Positions 35,901 through 46,688 are shown, counted from the first letter of the stretch. The stretch: 64,000 nt of DNA from Lachnospiraceae oral taxon 107 str. F0167 (GCA_000209465.1 GL890585.1:18880-82879), one strand, 5' to 3'. Notes: a model not told the origin generated them from the sequence alone. Numbers and translations are program-made.

Positions 35901-37577
35901 TTAAATCTCCACAACCAAAGCCTGATAGCCTTCAAGTCTTATCTCTGTATCCGATACAAAATCAACATTTTGCACATTATTTAAAACCACCTTTTTACAT
36001 TTTGAAGGGAGTTTTACTGTCTGTGCTTTTGTTTGGAAGTTTCCAAGTATAAGTAAGGTCTGATCTTTTGATACTCTTTCAAAAGCCATAAGTCTTTCTA
36101 CATCCGGAAGATATGGTATGGTCTTACCATATACAACAGTCTCGGAGTATTCGGGATTTTTTCTGAGAGCGGTAAGCTTTTTATAGTAAGAGAGTACTGA
36201 ATCAGGATCATTTATCTGTGAAGCCACATTGATTCTTTTATAATCCGGGTTTACCATAAGCCATGGCTTTCCTGTGGTAAAGCCGGCATTTTCACTTGTA
36301 TCCCATTGGAAAGGCGTACGGCTGTTGTCACGGCTGTAATGCTTTACGGCCGCAAATGCCTCTTCCGGAGAAAGTCCGGCTTCTATTGCTACTTTATACT
36401 GGTCACGGGTTGATATATCATCTATTTGTTCCATAGAGGTGAAGTTTACATTCTCCATACCTATTTCCTGGCCTTGATATATAAACGGAAGTCCACGAAG
36501 CATAAACTGCATTGTACCGAGGAATTTTTTTGCGGTTTCGCTAAGCTCGTCTTCAGGGATATAGTGGCTCACACCTCTTGGCTCATCATGGTTTTCGATA
36601 ATGGTGGAAATCATTCCGATATCACCGATTTTTTCCTGAGTCTCAAAGCAGCATCTCTTATAGTCGTCGGGAGTAATAGGCTTGCAGTCATACCAACCGT
36701 TTCTACTCTTTCCGAATATTGTCTCATTGAAGTCAAACATACTTGAAAAATAGCCGTCATCGCCGATGAAAAGCGGGATATCCTCTTCACGCTCGTCAAA
36801 TACTTCGCCGACTGTGAAAGCATCATGCTTGGCAAATGTCTCATTTTTAAGTTCTGTAAGGAAGTCACCTACACCTATAGCATCCTTAAGCATTCTATGT
36901 GGCTCCACAAAGCCGTCTTCTCTATCCGGTGAGTAGCAATAGTCAATTATAGGGAGAGCCTTCTTTATATTTATAATGGCATCAATTCTAAAACCTGCAA
37001 GTCCTCTCTCAAGCCACCAGTTGATCATTGTATATATTTCTTCGCGAACTTTTTTATTTTCCCAGTTGAGGTCAGGCTGCTTTTTATGGAAGAGGTGAAG
37101 ATAGTACTTGTTTGTGCCGGGGATCTTTTCCCATGCACTTCCGCCAAAGTATGAACGCCAGTTATTAGGTTCTTTACCGTCTTTTCCCTCTTCAATATAA
37201 AAATACTTGCCATATTCACCGTCAGGATCGGCTAATGCCTTTTTAAACCACTCATGTTCATCCGAACAGTGATTTATTACCAAGTCCATAAGGATGTGCA
37301 TATCTCTTTTTTTAGCTTCTGCCAAAAGCTCGTCCATATCATCCATATTTCCAAAAATCGGATCTATATTGTAATAGTCTGAAATATCATAGCCCTGATC
37401 TGCAAAAGGAGAGCAGTAACAGGGAGAAATCCATACTATATCAACGCCAAGATCCTTTAGATAGTCAAGTTTTTCAATAATACCCCTCAGGTCACCCACG
37501 CCGTTTCCTGTAGTATCATTAAAACTTTTCGGATATATCTGATAGGCAACTTTTCCATGCCACCATTTTTTTAACAT
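35901..37577 (-). CDS. GH13 alpha-glucosidase with Ala after the nucleophile
   Basis: A 558-residue GH13 enzyme starting MLKKWWHGKVAYQIYPKSF. Catalytic residues are Asp199 (GFRIDAI), Glu258 (VGEVF) and Asp331 (ENHDEPR). Ala200, not Val, follows the nucleophile, which in this family goes with alpha-1,4 or mixed specificity rather than strict alpha-1,6. It may be the maltase partner of the enzyme at 28775. ATG 37577 is chosen over an in-frame TTG two codons upstream because GGAGG lies six bases before it. It is cytoplasmic and stands alone, convergent with malQ. Confidence 0.92.
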   Translation of the reverse strand: MLKKWWHGKVAYQIYPKSFNDTTGNGVGDLRGIIEKLDYLKDLGVDIVWISPCYCSPFADQGYDISDYYNIDPIFGNMDDMDELLAEAKKRDMHILMDLVINHCSDEHEWFKKALADPDGEYGKYFYIEEGKDGKEPNNWRSYFGGSAWEKIPGTNKYYLHLFHKKQPDLNWENKKVREEIYTMINWWLERGLAGFRIDAIINIKKALPIIDYCYSPDREDGFVEPHRMLKDAIGVGDFLTELKNETFAKHDAFTVGEVFDEREEDIPLFIGDDGYFSSMFDFNETIFGKSRNGWYDCKPITPDDYKRCCFETQEKIGDIGMISTIIENHDEPRGVSHYIPEDELSETAKKFLGTMQFMLRGLPFIYQGQEIGMENVNFTSMEQIDDISTRDQYKVAIEAGLSPEEAFAAVKHYSRDNSRTPFQWDTSENAGFTTGKPWLMVNPDYKRINVASQINDPDSVLSYYKKLTALRKNPEYSETVVYGKTIPYLPDVERLMAFERVSKDQTLLILGNFQTKAQTVKLPSKCKKVVLNNVQNVDFVSDTEIRLEGYQALVVEI

Positions 37578-37644
37578 AATCAACCTCCTAAGAATTTTTT
37601 TCTAAAGTCATAATTTATCACAATATCTATCTTTATGCAAATAT

Positions 37645-37686
37645 AAAAATAAGGTGCTTGTAAAGTTACATACACCTTATTTATAA
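37645..37686 (-). terminator. terminator of the V-ATPase operon
   Basis: On the minus strand AAATAAGGTG and CACCTTATTT form the stem and are followed by TTATATT. It comes directly after the stop of the last gene of the operon (DUF1461). Confidence 0.8.
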
Positions 37687-37687
37687 A

Positions 37688-38371
37688 CTATTTAAAGATT
37701 TTCTTTAAAACTACACCGCTGCCTATCATAGATAGGATAAATGCGGAAAATATTATTACAATTCTCTTTGACATATCCATAAAAAAGCCCTGAGGCACTA
37801 TATTTATAAGATTGTCGGTAGCAGGATCAAGCATCCACAAATCATTATTAAAAAAGATATGGTGGAAGATAATAAAATATTTTTCAAAATCTCCGGCAAT
37901 AAGAAATACCAAAATACCGGTGAGGGCAAGAGTAATCAAAGTACCGTATATCAGTACATTTGAAAGGAAATGAGATATCCTCACCCTTGATATTTTAGCA
38001 AAAATAATGCAGATAATACTGATAAATACAAGTATATATCTAAGATAAACCGCTCCTATAAAGAGACCTCTCACATCTTCCATATGTAAAACCTCTCTTT
38101 CATTAAAGAAAGGTATATAAGTACCACCGATATTTGCCTGTATATCTGAGAGTTTTTCTCTGTCACCCTTCAGATAAGCCATCATATCCTTTGTGACATT
38201 CATAAGCTCGGGCATTGAGATATCCACGGAAGATGTTACCGCATATTTATTATATTCTTTTTCATAGAATGAAAAGTCTGAATATGCGGCAATTTCCACA
38301 GAGCTGATAAGCGCAATAAAAATCAGTGAAAAGCTTAAAACAATTCCCAAAAAGAATCTAAGTATTTTCAT
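37688..38371 (-). CDS. DUF1461 / TIGR01906 integral membrane protein
   Basis: A 227-residue protein with an N-terminal TM helix (about 5-27), a 75-residue outside loop containing NEREVLHMEDVRGLF, then three more TM helices. This matches the TIGR01906 (DUF1461) family of Firmicutes membrane proteins of unknown role. I chose ATG 38371, which overlaps the subunit D stop (TGATG) and has GAAGGA upstream, over an in-frame ATG at 38386. Its coupling to the V-ATPase operon suggests a link to membrane energetics, but no function is established. Confidence 0.75.
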   Translation of the reverse strand: MKILRFFLGIVLSFSLIFIALISSVEIAAYSDFSFYEKEYNKYAVTSSVDISMPELMNVTKDMMAYLKGDREKLSDIQANIGGTYIPFFNEREVLHMEDVRGLFIGAVYLRYILVFISIICIIFAKISRVRISHFLSNVLIYGTLITLALTGILVFLIAGDFEKYFIIFHHIFFNNDLWMLDPATDNLINIVPQGFFMDMSKRIVIIFSAFILSMIGSGVVLKKIFK

Positions 38372-38988
38372 CAAGTATCCTTCCATGATTTTATAACCTT
38401 CAGCCTTGTAAACTCTTCACGATCCTTTTCTTCCAAAGCATTCGTGATATTTTTTGTAAGAGTTTCATAGGTTGGAATAGTGATATTCTTCAAGGCATTT
38501 GCTCTTTTTTGAGTCTTTTTAATATTTCTTGCAAGTCTGTATGCGGAGTTTTCTATCATGGAAAGCTTGACAGTAAGTTTTTTCACCTCATTAAAGCATT
38601 CTCTTGCCTTATCAAGTGATTCTCTTGTAGAAAAATACGCATAGGTGGGAGTGAGTTCGGTATCATTAAATCTTACAAGCGGAATCTCTGTTCCCATTAC
38701 CGATCTGGTCTTTATCTGTATACTGTCTTCCACAGGTACGGAACCTGCCACATCAGATACAAAGTCAATACCCAGTTCAATATTTGCATACATCAGTGCT
38801 GTATATGCGGCACCAAATGTTGAATCTATCTGTTTTTGTATTTCCTTAGCCTCTTCAATCAGCCCCATAAGCTCACGGATAAGAATATTTCTTTTCTTAT
38901 CCATTAAGCCATAGCCCTGTCTTGCCAGTGCCAGAGAGTTTTTTGAGGCTATAAGATTGCCCTTGGTAGGGAATGTATTTATATTCAT
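38371..38988 (-). CDS. ntpD: V-type ATP synthase subunit D
   Basis: A 205-residue protein, mostly long helices, starting MNINTFPTKGNLIASKNSL and with RTKARA-like basic segment NIKKTQKRANALKNI near residue 165. Subunit D is the central rotor shaft linking the A3B3 head to the membrane ring. ATG 38988 overlaps the subunit B stop region; GAGG lies seven bases before it. Confidence 0.92.
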   Translation of the reverse strand: MNINTFPTKGNLIASKNSLALARQGYGLMDKKRNILIRELMGLIEEAKEIQKQIDSTFGAAYTALMYANIELGIDFVSDVAGSVPVEDSIQIKTRSVMGTEIPLVRFNDTELTPTYAYFSTRESLDKARECFNEVKKLTVKLSMIENSAYRLARNIKKTQKRANALKNITIPTYETLTKNITNALEEKDREEFTRLKVIKSWKDT

Positions 38989-38990
38989 AA

Positions 38991-40418
38991 TCAATCCTCT
39001 GTTGCGGCAGGAACAATCTCACCTGAGGCATCAAGTACTGTAGGCTTATAGTACTGATCAAGCACCTTGGTATCGATCCTGTCAAGCTCGCCTCTTGGCA
39101 TCAGACCTAGAAGTTTCCAGCCTATTTCCAAAGTATCAAAGATCGTTCTGTTGTCATTGGCTGACTGACCTATAAAAATCTGCTCAAATGCCTTTCCGAA
39201 CACCAGATACTGCTTATCGGTATCGGAAAGTTCATCCTCACCTATAACGGATGCAAGCGCTCTGGCATCACCCACTTTAGAGTAGGAAGAGAAGAGCTGA
39301 TTTGCCACATCCTGATGATCGGCTCTTGTAAAGCCTTCACCTATGCCGTCCTTCATAAGTCTTGAAAGGGAGGGAAGCACGGAGATTGGAGGGTAGATTG
39401 ACTGACCGTTTAAATCTCTGTCAAGAACTATCTGACCTTCGGTGATATATCCTGTAAGATCGGGAATGGGATGAGTAATATCATCATTGGGCATGGTAAG
39501 TATAGGTATCTGTGTAACTGAACCGTTTACACCGCTTACAATACCTGCCCTCTCATATATGGTGGCAAGTTCGGAATACAGATATCCCGGGAAACCCTTT
39601 CTTGAGGGTATCTCACCCTTGGAAGAGGATACTTCACGCATTGCCTCTGCAAAAGAAGTCATATCCGTAAGTATTACAAGTATATGCATGCCCTTTTCAA
39701 AGGCAAGATATTCCGCAACACTAAGAGCCACTTTCGGAGTGATAAGCCTTTCCACCACGGGATCGTTTGCAAGATTGATAAAGGTGATAACATGGTCGCT
39801 TACACCGCTTTCCGCAAAAGTTCTCTGAAAGAAATCAGCTACATCATGCTTTACACCCATAGCCGCAAATACTACTGCAAATTTTTCATCTTCTTTGTCT
39901 GTATCACCCAGTGAAGACTGGCGTACAAGCTGTGCCGCAAGTTCATCATGAGGCAGACCGTTTCCTGAAAATATGGGAAGTTTTTGACCTCTGATAAGAG
40001 TCATAAGCCCGTCAATGGCTGAAATACCGGTTCTTATATAGTTTCTGGGGTATTCTCTGGTAACGGGATTTAGAGGTTTGCCGTTTACATCTATGGTTTT
40101 TTCTGCTTCCACATTTCCAAGCCCGTCTATGGGCTTTCCGATACCGTTAAAGGTTCTGCCAAACATTGCTTCTGAAACACCTATTTCCATAGGTTTTCCT
40201 GTAAGCTTGGTATGTGTATTTCTAAGAGCCATACCGTCAGTACCTTCAAAAACCTGTATAACAGCTTTATCACCGTTTATTTCTATGATCTTGCCAAGGC
40301 GTTTTTCCTTGCCGTTTACAGTCATTTCTACAATTTCATCATAGGCAGCACCCTTGACACCCTCAAGAACTACCAGCGGTCCGTTTATGGAGCTAAGTCC
40401 AAGGTATTCTATTGACAT
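38991..40418 (-). CDS. ntpB: V-type ATP synthase subunit B
   Basis: A 475-residue non-catalytic head subunit. It starts [20 protein letters not shown] and has the [20 protein letters not shown] region and [16 protein letters not shown] near residue 350. The Walker A of catalytic subunits is replaced by SGNGLPHDE, as expected for subunit B. AGGAGG lies before ATG 40418. It forms the hexameric head with subunit A. Confidence 0.95.
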   Translation of the reverse strand: MSIEYLGLSSINGPLVVLEGVKGAAYDEIVEMTVNGKEKRLGKIIEINGDKAVIQVFEGTDGMALRNTHTKLTGKPMEIGVSEAMFGRTFNGIGKPIDGLGNVEAEKTIDVNGKPLNPVTREYPRNYIRTGISAIDGLMTLIRGQKLPIFSGNGLPHDELAAQLVRQSSLGDTDKEDEKFAVVFAAMGVKHDVADFFQRTFAESGVSDHVITFINLANDPVVERLITPKVALSVAEYLAFEKGMHILVILTDMTSFAEAMREVSSSKGEIPSRKGFPGYLYSELATIYERAGIVSGVNGSVTQIPILTMPNDDITHPIPDLTGYITEGQIVLDRDLNGQSIYPPISVLPSLSRLMKDGIGEGFTRADHQDVANQLFSSYSKVGDARALASVIGEDELSDTDKQYLVFGKAFEQIFIGQSANDNRTIFDTLEIGWKLLGLMPRGELDRIDTKVLDQYYKPTVLDASGEIVPAATED

Positions 40419-40429
40419 GTTTTTACCTC

Positions 40430-42196
40430 CTATGCATTCTTTTCAAGTACTGTTTCGTAGAATCTGTCAATGTCTTTTATATAATCATCAAGCATCTCAA
40501 GTTTATCATTCGGAACATCATATTTTATAGAGGAAACTCTGTCCCAGATACTGTCCTGATGCAAAACGCTCATAGGCATACCCTGATGAACCAATGCCTT
40601 TGATTTTTGATAAAGATAGAGTATAACATCCATCATCTTGTACTGCTTCATAAGAGGAACACAAGTATCATCCTTATGGAAGGCGTTTTGTTGCAGGAAG
40701 CCTACTCTTATAACTTTTGCAATATCAAGTACAAGCTTTTGATCATCGGGCAATACATCTGCACCGATAAGCTTTACTATCTCCATCAAAGCTGCTTCCT
40801 GATTCAGGATATAAACAAGTCTGTTCCTATATTCTACAAAGTTTTTATTTACATGCTCTGAATACCATGGAGCCAAATCATTCAGATATTCGGAATAACT
40901 GTCAAGCCATTGGATAGCCGGAAAATGTCTTGCATAGGCAAGCCTTTTATCCAGTCCCCAAAAGCAGCGTACAAATCTTTTGGTATTTTGTGTTACAGGT
41001 TCTGAGAAATCACCACCCTGTGGAGATACCGCACCGATAATTGATACGGAGCCTTCACTGCCGTTTAGAGTCTGCATCATGCCGGCTCTTTCATAGAATG
41101 CTGAAAGTCTGGAAGCCAGATATGCCGGGAAACCTTCCTCGGCAGGCATCTCCTCAAGTCGTCCGGAAATCTCACGAAGAGCCTCAGCCCATCTGGAAGT
41201 TGAATCCGCCATAATTGCGACATCATAGCCCATATCACGGTAATACTCCGCAAGTGTTAAACCGGAATAAAGGGATGCTTCTCTGGCTGCCACAGGCATA
41301 TTTGAAGTATTTGCAATAAGAGTTGTTCGATCCATCAAAGGATTGCCTGTCTTAGGATCGATAAGTTTTGAGAATTCCTCAAGAACCTGTGTCATCTCAT
41401 TGCCACGCTCACCGCAGCCTATATAAATAATGATATTTGCATCAGACCATTTTGCAATCTGATGCTGACTCATAGTTTTACCTGTACCAAACCCCCCGGG
41501 GATTGCCGCAGTACCTCCCTTTGCAAGCGGAAAGAGAGTATCAAGTATTCTCTGACCGGTGATAAGAGGAATACTAGCCGGAAATCTTTTCTTTACAGGT
41601 CTTGGCACACGAATAGGCCAATGCTGTGTCATTGTAACAGGAATCTCGCTACCGTCCGTAAGCTGTAATGTAAGAAGCCTATCATTGATGGTATATTCAC
41701 CATCCTCCACTACATCCAGCACATAACCCTTAAGATTTGGAGAGAGCATTACTCTATGCATAATGGCGGGAGTTTCCGGAACTTCCGCAATGATGGTGCC
41801 TCCGTCTATTGCCTGACCGGGTTTTACCGTAATATGGGTTTTCCAAAGCTTTTTGGTATCAAGTGAGTCAACACTTACACCTCTGGAGATATAGGTACCG
41901 TCCACCTTGGCTATCTCACTAAGAGGTCTTTCTATACCGTCAAAAATATTATTGAGTATTCCGGGGGCAAGAGTTACAGAAACCGGAGAACCTGTACCTG
42001 TAACTGTTTCACCGGGCTTTATACCTCCGGTTTCCTCATATACCTCAATAACGGTTGTATCGGATGTAAGCCCTATTACCTCACCCACCAGCTTTTCTTC
42101 CCCGACATATACCATCTCATGCATCTCAAAGCCCGAATCATTTGATGTTTTTACTATAGGTCCGTTTATTGCAAATATAATACCTGTGCTTGCCAT
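40430..42196 (-). CDS. ntpA: V-type ATP synthase catalytic subunit A
   Basis: A 588-residue catalytic subunit with Walker [10 protein letters not shown] (near residue 232), CGERGNEM and the bulge sequence typical of V/A-type A subunits (residues 115-185). [17 protein letters not shown] follows near 330. Its ATG shares one base with the subunit E stop codon. ATP hydrolysis or synthesis by A3B3 drives ion transport through the I/K membrane part. Confidence 0.96.
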   Translation of the reverse strand: MASTGIIFAINGPIVKTSNDSGFEMHEMVYVGEEKLVGEVIGLTSDTTVIEVYEETGGIKPGETVTGTGSPVSVTLAPGILNNIFDGIERPLSEIAKVDGTYISRGVSVDSLDTKKLWKTHITVKPGQAIDGGTIIAEVPETPAIMHRVMLSPNLKGYVLDVVEDGEYTINDRLLTLQLTDGSEIPVTMTQHWPIRVPRPVKKRFPASIPLITGQRILDTLFPLAKGGTAAIPGGFGTGKTMSQHQIAKWSDANIIIYIGCGERGNEMTQVLEEFSKLIDPKTGNPLMDRTTLIANTSNMPVAAREASLYSGLTLAEYYRDMGYDVAIMADSTSRWAEALREISGRLEEMPAEEGFPAYLASRLSAFYERAGMMQTLNGSEGSVSIIGAVSPQGGDFSEPVTQNTKRFVRCFWGLDKRLAYARHFPAIQWLDSYSEYLNDLAPWYSEHVNKNFVEYRNRLVYILNQEAALMEIVKLIGADVLPDDQKLVLDIAKVIRVGFLQQNAFHKDDTCVPLMKQYKMMDVILYLYQKSKALVHQGMPMSVLHQDSIWDRVSSIKYDVPNDKLEMLDDYIKDIDRFYETVLEKNA

Positions 42197-42777
42197 TATA
42201 GTACCTCCATTTCCACATCAAATTTTTCCTTGGCTTCGGCTATTTTTTTCTCAAAAGAATTGTCGATAAGGATATTTTTTGCAGGAATTACAGCTCTCAT
42301 ACCGCCATGGAAGGGATATTTACTTATGGATACATCAATGCCATGCTTTACAGAGAGTCCATGTGCCAGAGCTTCATCATTGGGATCTATATATATCTTC
42401 ACCTCATCATCTCCGGCAAACTTTAATGCTCTTTCTATCTGCGAGTCAAGTAAAGCCTCATATTCAGGAGAAGCCTGATAATCTGCCAATCTTCCATCAA
42501 GCTGTGTAAAAATCTTTTCCTTCAGTTCAGCAGCTTTTTTACTGAGCTCCATTCGTAGTTTTATCTGTTCAAGAGCAAGTTCCTTGTTGATCTCCTTGTC
42601 AATTCTTGTAGTTTCGGTTTTAACTTCCATATCAGCAAGTTTTATCTCACTGTTTTGGTAGTCTAAAAAATCCTTTTCTAAAGCATTTTTATAATCTGAA
42701 AGTATTTTTTCCGAGGCAGCCATGGCATCAGCCATACAAGCCTCTCTAAAATGCTGTAGTTTTTCTTCTATTGTCAA
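42196..42777 (-). CDS. ntpE: V-type ATP synthase subunit E (peripheral stalk)
   Basis: A 193-residue, highly charged helical protein with the NtpE-like layout: long N-terminal helix (1-110) and a globular C-terminal part holding VKIYIDPNDE and SKYPFHGGMRAV. It forms peripheral stalks with subunit H/G. The frame starts with TTG at 42777 behind GGTAGG; the first ATG is 14 codons later. TTG is the likelier start because the leading helix is conserved in length. Confidence 0.85.
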   Translation of the reverse strand: MTIEEKLQHFREACMADAMAASEKILSDYKNALEKDFLDYQNSEIKLADMEVKTETTRIDKEINKELALEQIKLRMELSKKAAELKEKIFTQLDGRLADYQASPEYEALLDSQIERALKFAGDDEVKIYIDPNDEALAHGLSVKHGIDVSISKYPFHGGMRAVIPAKNILIDNSFEKKIAEAKEKFDVEMEVL

Positions 42778-42888
42778 GATAATACCTACCTTTTTAATCT
42801 AAATACAACAGTTTTAATAAAAAACCGTAAGTTTCATTTTGCGGGATAAAATCCATACAAAATATATTTCCGATAAACAAATATATGT

Positions 42889-43197
42889 CTATAGCTTTAA
42901 ACCTATTGCTTCATTTACATAATCCGTAATGAAGTTTTCGGATCTTCCGGTACCATGTCTGTCCGGTATATCAATAAAGAGCGGTATATGTGCTTCCATC
43001 TTATATTTGTTTACAATTTCGGGATAGTCCTTTGAAAACTTCTCGGTAAGAAGTACTATGCCTATATCCTTACTGTTTATAACAAAATCCAGAGCACAGA
43101 TAAGTTCATTCTTTTCATGAACCACCACCCCTTCCACTCCTGCAAGCCTCATACCTGTAAGAGTATCCACATTGTCACTTATAAGATACATCTTCAT
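42889..43197 (-). CDS. ntpG: V-type ATP synthase subunit F
   Basis: A 102-residue protein with the NtpG/AtpF fold: MKMYLISDNVDTLTGMRLAGVEGVV and IGIVLLTEKFSKDYPEIV (Rossmann-like). Subunit F sits on the rotor shaft with D. It begins ten bases after subunit K. A 110-base gap without a gene separates it from subunit E. Confidence 0.9.
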   Translation of the reverse strand: MKMYLISDNVDTLTGMRLAGVEGVVVHEKNELICALDFVINSKDIGIVLLTEKFSKDYPEIVNKYKMEAHIPLFIDIPDRHGTGRSENFITDYVNEAIGLKL

Positions 43198-43207
43198 AAA
43201 ATTGTCC

Positions 43208-43633
43208 TTATAAACGACCGAGGATCATAAATGCGACTACAAGTCCGTAAAGACAAACACCCTCTGCAAGACCTACAAAGATAAGTGATTTACCAAGGAT
43301 TGAACTGTCCTCACTGATAGCCCCAAGTGCTGCGGAAGCCGCTGCGGATACTGCAATACCGCCTCCTACACAGGCAAGACCTACTGAAAGAGCCGCTGCC
43401 AGATATCCAAAGCCTGTAGCTGATGAAGCACTTGTGTCAGCTGCGGCATAGGCATTACCTGATAAAAATACCACCGTAGTGATTAACATAACACCGAAGA
43501 ACATAATTACATTTCCGGCAAGTGCCTTTTTATAGCGACCTTTAGTTTTTTCACCAATCATAAATGCAATATATGGAACTGCAATACTTAAAATAAGGGC
43601 TGCTACTAATGTGATTTTAACTAATGTATTCAT
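43208..43633 (-). CDS. ntpK: V-type ATP synthase membrane ring subunit K
   Basis: A 141-residue proteolipid with four hydrophobic helices. The last two carry the c-subunit pattern (GFGYLAAALSVGLACVGGGIA near residue 75; FVGLAEGVCLYGLVVAFMIL near 118). The ion-binding carboxylate is the Glu in GLAEGVCLYG. The first two helices lack an obvious carboxylate, so there is probably one ion site per four helices, as in many clostridial rings. Whether Na+ or H+ is carried cannot be settled from this alone. Confidence 0.9.
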   Translation of the reverse strand: MNTLVKITLVAALILSIAVPYIAFMIGEKTKGRYKKALAGNVIMFFGVMLITTVVFLSGNAYAAADTSASSATGFGYLAAALSVGLACVGGGIAVSAAASAALGAISEDSSILGKSLIFVGLAEGVCLYGLVVAFMILGRL

Positions 43634-43697
43634 TTTTTCTCCTAACTAAAAACAATATAAATATGACAAAGTCATAAGGTTTAATGATATCAGATTA

Positions 43698-45623
43698 TTA
43701 TTTGTAGGGCTTAAAAGGTCTGCCGCCTCCGGTATAAAATCTTGAGAATAACTCATAGTATTCCAGACGCAATACCTGTATACCTACAATCAAACCTTCC
43801 ATACCCATTACAAAGATATTTCCAAGTACAACAGCTATCCAATTGATATTGCCGCTTTCTGCTCCGGAGAGCATAAGCACCACCTCCATCATGGCGGCAT
43901 GGCTGACTGCAAAAGCACCTATTCTGACAAAGGACAATGAGTTTGAAAAATAACTGAGAAGTACTTCAAAAAGCTCAAAGAATCCCTGTAGTATAAACAT
44001 ACCCGTACCGCCTTCAAGATGTACCTTCTTTTTCTCAAGCAGAGCTGACAGAGGCTCCTTTAAGAAAATAAGAATCAAAGGCAGAACAAACATAATAAAC
44101 AGTACCATGGATGCAGGCAGGGCATTACCCGTCATAAAAAGGATAATGGTAATAAATGCCGAGGTATAAAATACAAGTCCCGCAACACCGTTTGTATCAA
44201 ATAATGCCTCTCCGGACTTTTTAAACCTGAGCTTTGTTAAAATACTTAAAATCATCATAAGTATGATAATAAGCATACCCAGAGCAATGGTTACAACAAA
44301 AACGGTATTTAAGTTCCCGATAACGGGAAGTGAGGTCATAGCCTTTGCAGGTCTTAGCCAAAGAGGGCTTATTATATCTTCAAATCCGAATATGGAACCG
44401 AACATAAGCCCGAATATTGTAGAGAAGAATCCGCATCTGGCAATGATTGCCGCAAGCATTGATTTCTTTTTAAATGCAATAATGCTTCCAAGGATTAAAA
44501 GTACCAGTCCCTGTCCCACATCTCCGAACATAAAACCGAATATAATGGAATAGGTAAGTCCTATAAGTATGGTAGGATCAAATTCCTTATAATTTGGAAG
44601 ACCGTACATCTCGACAAACATCTCAAAAGGCTTAAAAATTGCATTATTCTTTAATTTTACAGGTGGAGTGCCGGCAACCTTTGAAAGATCCTTTTCCATA
44701 ATACAAAAAGTGGAAGGCTCATTTTCAAGTTCCTTTTCCAGTTTTTTTGCATCACTTTCTGTAAGCCATCCGCAGATAATATAAAAGACCTTTTTATCTT
44801 TCCTGTTATCTCTGGTAGCGGCGGCATACTTTCTTACATCAAAAACCTTGTTAAACCTGTGGAGCACCTGATTTGCAAGTAAAAAATCCTCACGATTATC
44901 TTCAAGGGTTTGAACTATTTTATTATCAAGTGCAAGTATACTGTCCTTTAATTTTTGTATCTTGGTTTTAAGCTTTGCACCGGCAACGGCAGGAGTACCG
45001 TGATATTCATCCGGCAGGAAAAATCTTTCAAAATGCATGGAAGAATAAATGGCATCTATCTGTTCTGAAATAGAATCCGGTACAAAGTATACGCCCCATA
45101 CTTTATCATCTATTTCCCTTGCCTTATAAAAAATCGTATCAATATCCTCATATACAAAGGTCATAAACTTCTCATAATATTCCTTGGGCATGGAGCCGAA
45201 TCTGAAGTTTACATATTTAAAATGAAGAATTTTCTCGGTGTCATAATCCAGTCCGATAAAATAGTGAACATTTTTGAGTTTTTCTTCATAGTCTGCAAGT
45301 TCTGCTTCAAGCTCATTCTTTTTCTTGGAAAAACTCTCTACCTTCTCGGAAAGACTGCGGGTTACTTTGTCGGCCTCTTCGATACTCATTTGACGATTTG
45401 TTTTGAAATTTTTATCTTTTAAATATTCTTTCAGCTCCACAGACCTGTTTAATATATCTTTATAGGGGTTGCTGTCTGTAAAGGCATGCAGTTCCTTTAC
45501 ATTTTTTAACTCATACAAAGCGTTTTCCAGCTGAAAATCATACTTACTGATATAGGTTTCAATGATTCTGTCAATATCGTCTTTCGGGCCTGTGATATTC
45601 AAGAATTCCATTCTTTCAATCAT
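43698..45623 (-). CDS. ntpI: V-type ATP synthase subunit I (stator membrane subunit)
   Basis: A 641-residue protein: a cytoplasmic, coiled-coil-rich half (1-340) and a membrane half with about seven to eight helices. Conserved segments are FGFMFGDVGQGLVLLILG, NSLSFVRIGAFAVSHAAMM (with the essential Arg) and GMEGLIVGIQVLRLEYYELFSRFY at the end. It forms the ion half-channels next to the K ring. Its ATG overlaps the true stop of subunit C (ATGA). Confidence 0.95.
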   Translation of the reverse strand: MIERMEFLNITGPKDDIDRIIETYISKYDFQLENALYELKNVKELHAFTDSNPYKDILNRSVELKEYLKDKNFKTNRQMSIEEADKVTRSLSEKVESFSKKKNELEAELADYEEKLKNVHYFIGLDYDTEKILHFKYVNFRFGSMPKEYYEKFMTFVYEDIDTIFYKAREIDDKVWGVYFVPDSISEQIDAIYSSMHFERFFLPDEYHGTPAVAGAKLKTKIQKLKDSILALDNKIVQTLEDNREDFLLANQVLHRFNKVFDVRKYAAATRDNRKDKKVFYIICGWLTESDAKKLEKELENEPSTFCIMEKDLSKVAGTPPVKLKNNAIFKPFEMFVEMYGLPNYKEFDPTILIGLTYSIIFGFMFGDVGQGLVLLILGSIIAFKKKSMLAAIIARCGFFSTIFGLMFGSIFGFEDIISPLWLRPAKAMTSLPVIGNLNTVFVVTIALGMLIIILMMILSILTKLRFKKSGEALFDTNGVAGLVFYTSAFITIILFMTGNALPASMVLFIMFVLPLILIFLKEPLSALLEKKKVHLEGGTGMFILQGFFELFEVLLSYFSNSLSFVRIGAFAVSHAAMMEVVLMLSGAESGNINWIAVVLGNIFVMGMEGLIVGIQVLRLEYYELFSRFYTGGGRPFKPYK

Positions 45624-46686
45624 GCGAAAGACCTCCTTGCTTTAAGTTTTAAAATCTTAGTGATAATATCCTCTGAAGATAATGAATATCTGATAGATTC
45701 TATTATCTCTATGACTCTGCTTATTTCGAGTTCCCTAAAATACAGATAATAGCTAAGTGTTGCCAGAGAATAGGGATTATTTTTTTGTTTTTGGTATATA
45801 AATATTCCAGTGTAGCCATATAAAATTCTTCAAGCCCCGGTCTGATTTTGAAAAGTTTTGAAGATAATCTGCCATAATATGTGGTATCAAATACTTCATT
45901 AAACTCATCAGCTCCTTCAGCTTCCGTCATCCTCTTTATCTCATCCGGGCTTAATTTATAATAATGCGGGGTGAGTGTGGCATATATCTTTGCATTATCC
46001 ACTTTGTAATACTTCTTGGTTCTATATATCCATTGCATATTTAAGAAATCACATCTTGTACCAAGGATTGACAGTACCTCTTTTTTCTCATCTCCTTTCA
46101 GCTCTTTGTTTGCAAATTTAAAGCAAATCTCAAAGTAATAAGAATCAAGTGCAAGTGCATAATCAAATATACCGGTGGAGCCCTTTAAAAATACTTCATT
46201 CAAACAATTATAGTATTCGGTATTTTTAAGTGCTTCAATGAACTGTGATATATCCTTTGACGATATAAGATCCTCAATATTTAAGTTCATTTTTTTGCCG
46301 AGATATTGTGAATACAGTTTTAAATCCAAAGATGTCGGTCTATGACTGAGAATGTCTCTAAGCATACGCTTTAAGACATAGATTGTATTGTACATAGATA
46401 CTAAGTTCAGATATTTTTTCGGAGTGCTCGAGCTGAATTTACAGAGTCTTGAAAACTCCTCCAGATTACTTAGCAATAATATTTGCTCGATATCCTCTCG
46501 ATGCAATGCATTGATATCAATGTTTTTAAATACATTACTGTAATATTTATAATGCATAAGCTCATTTACAGCATCAGTGATACTTCTGCATTCAGATAAT
46601 GTTTTGAAACCTTCAATACTTATCAAATCACTTGACATCGAACGAATTTTTGTAGTAAGGGAAGAGTATTTAAATAAATTTCCCAT
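45620..46686 (-). CDS. ntpC: V-type ATP synthase subunit C, frameshifted near its 3' end
   Basis: The frame from ATG 46686 encodes 321 residues but derails after LEYLYTKNKK and stops at 45721. In the neighbouring frame the sequence continues NNPYSLATLSYYLYFRELE, then ISRVIEIIESIRYSLSSED, to a TGA at 45620 that overlaps the subunit I start. Both the residues and the ATGA overlap show this is the real C-terminus. The break lies in a run of seven A (45786-45780, minus strand); eight would restore a 355-residue protein. Subunit C joins the D/F shaft to the K ring, so loss of its end should matter. A sequencing error, a true mutation or slippage are all possible. Confidence 0.88.
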
Positions 46687-46688
46687 AG

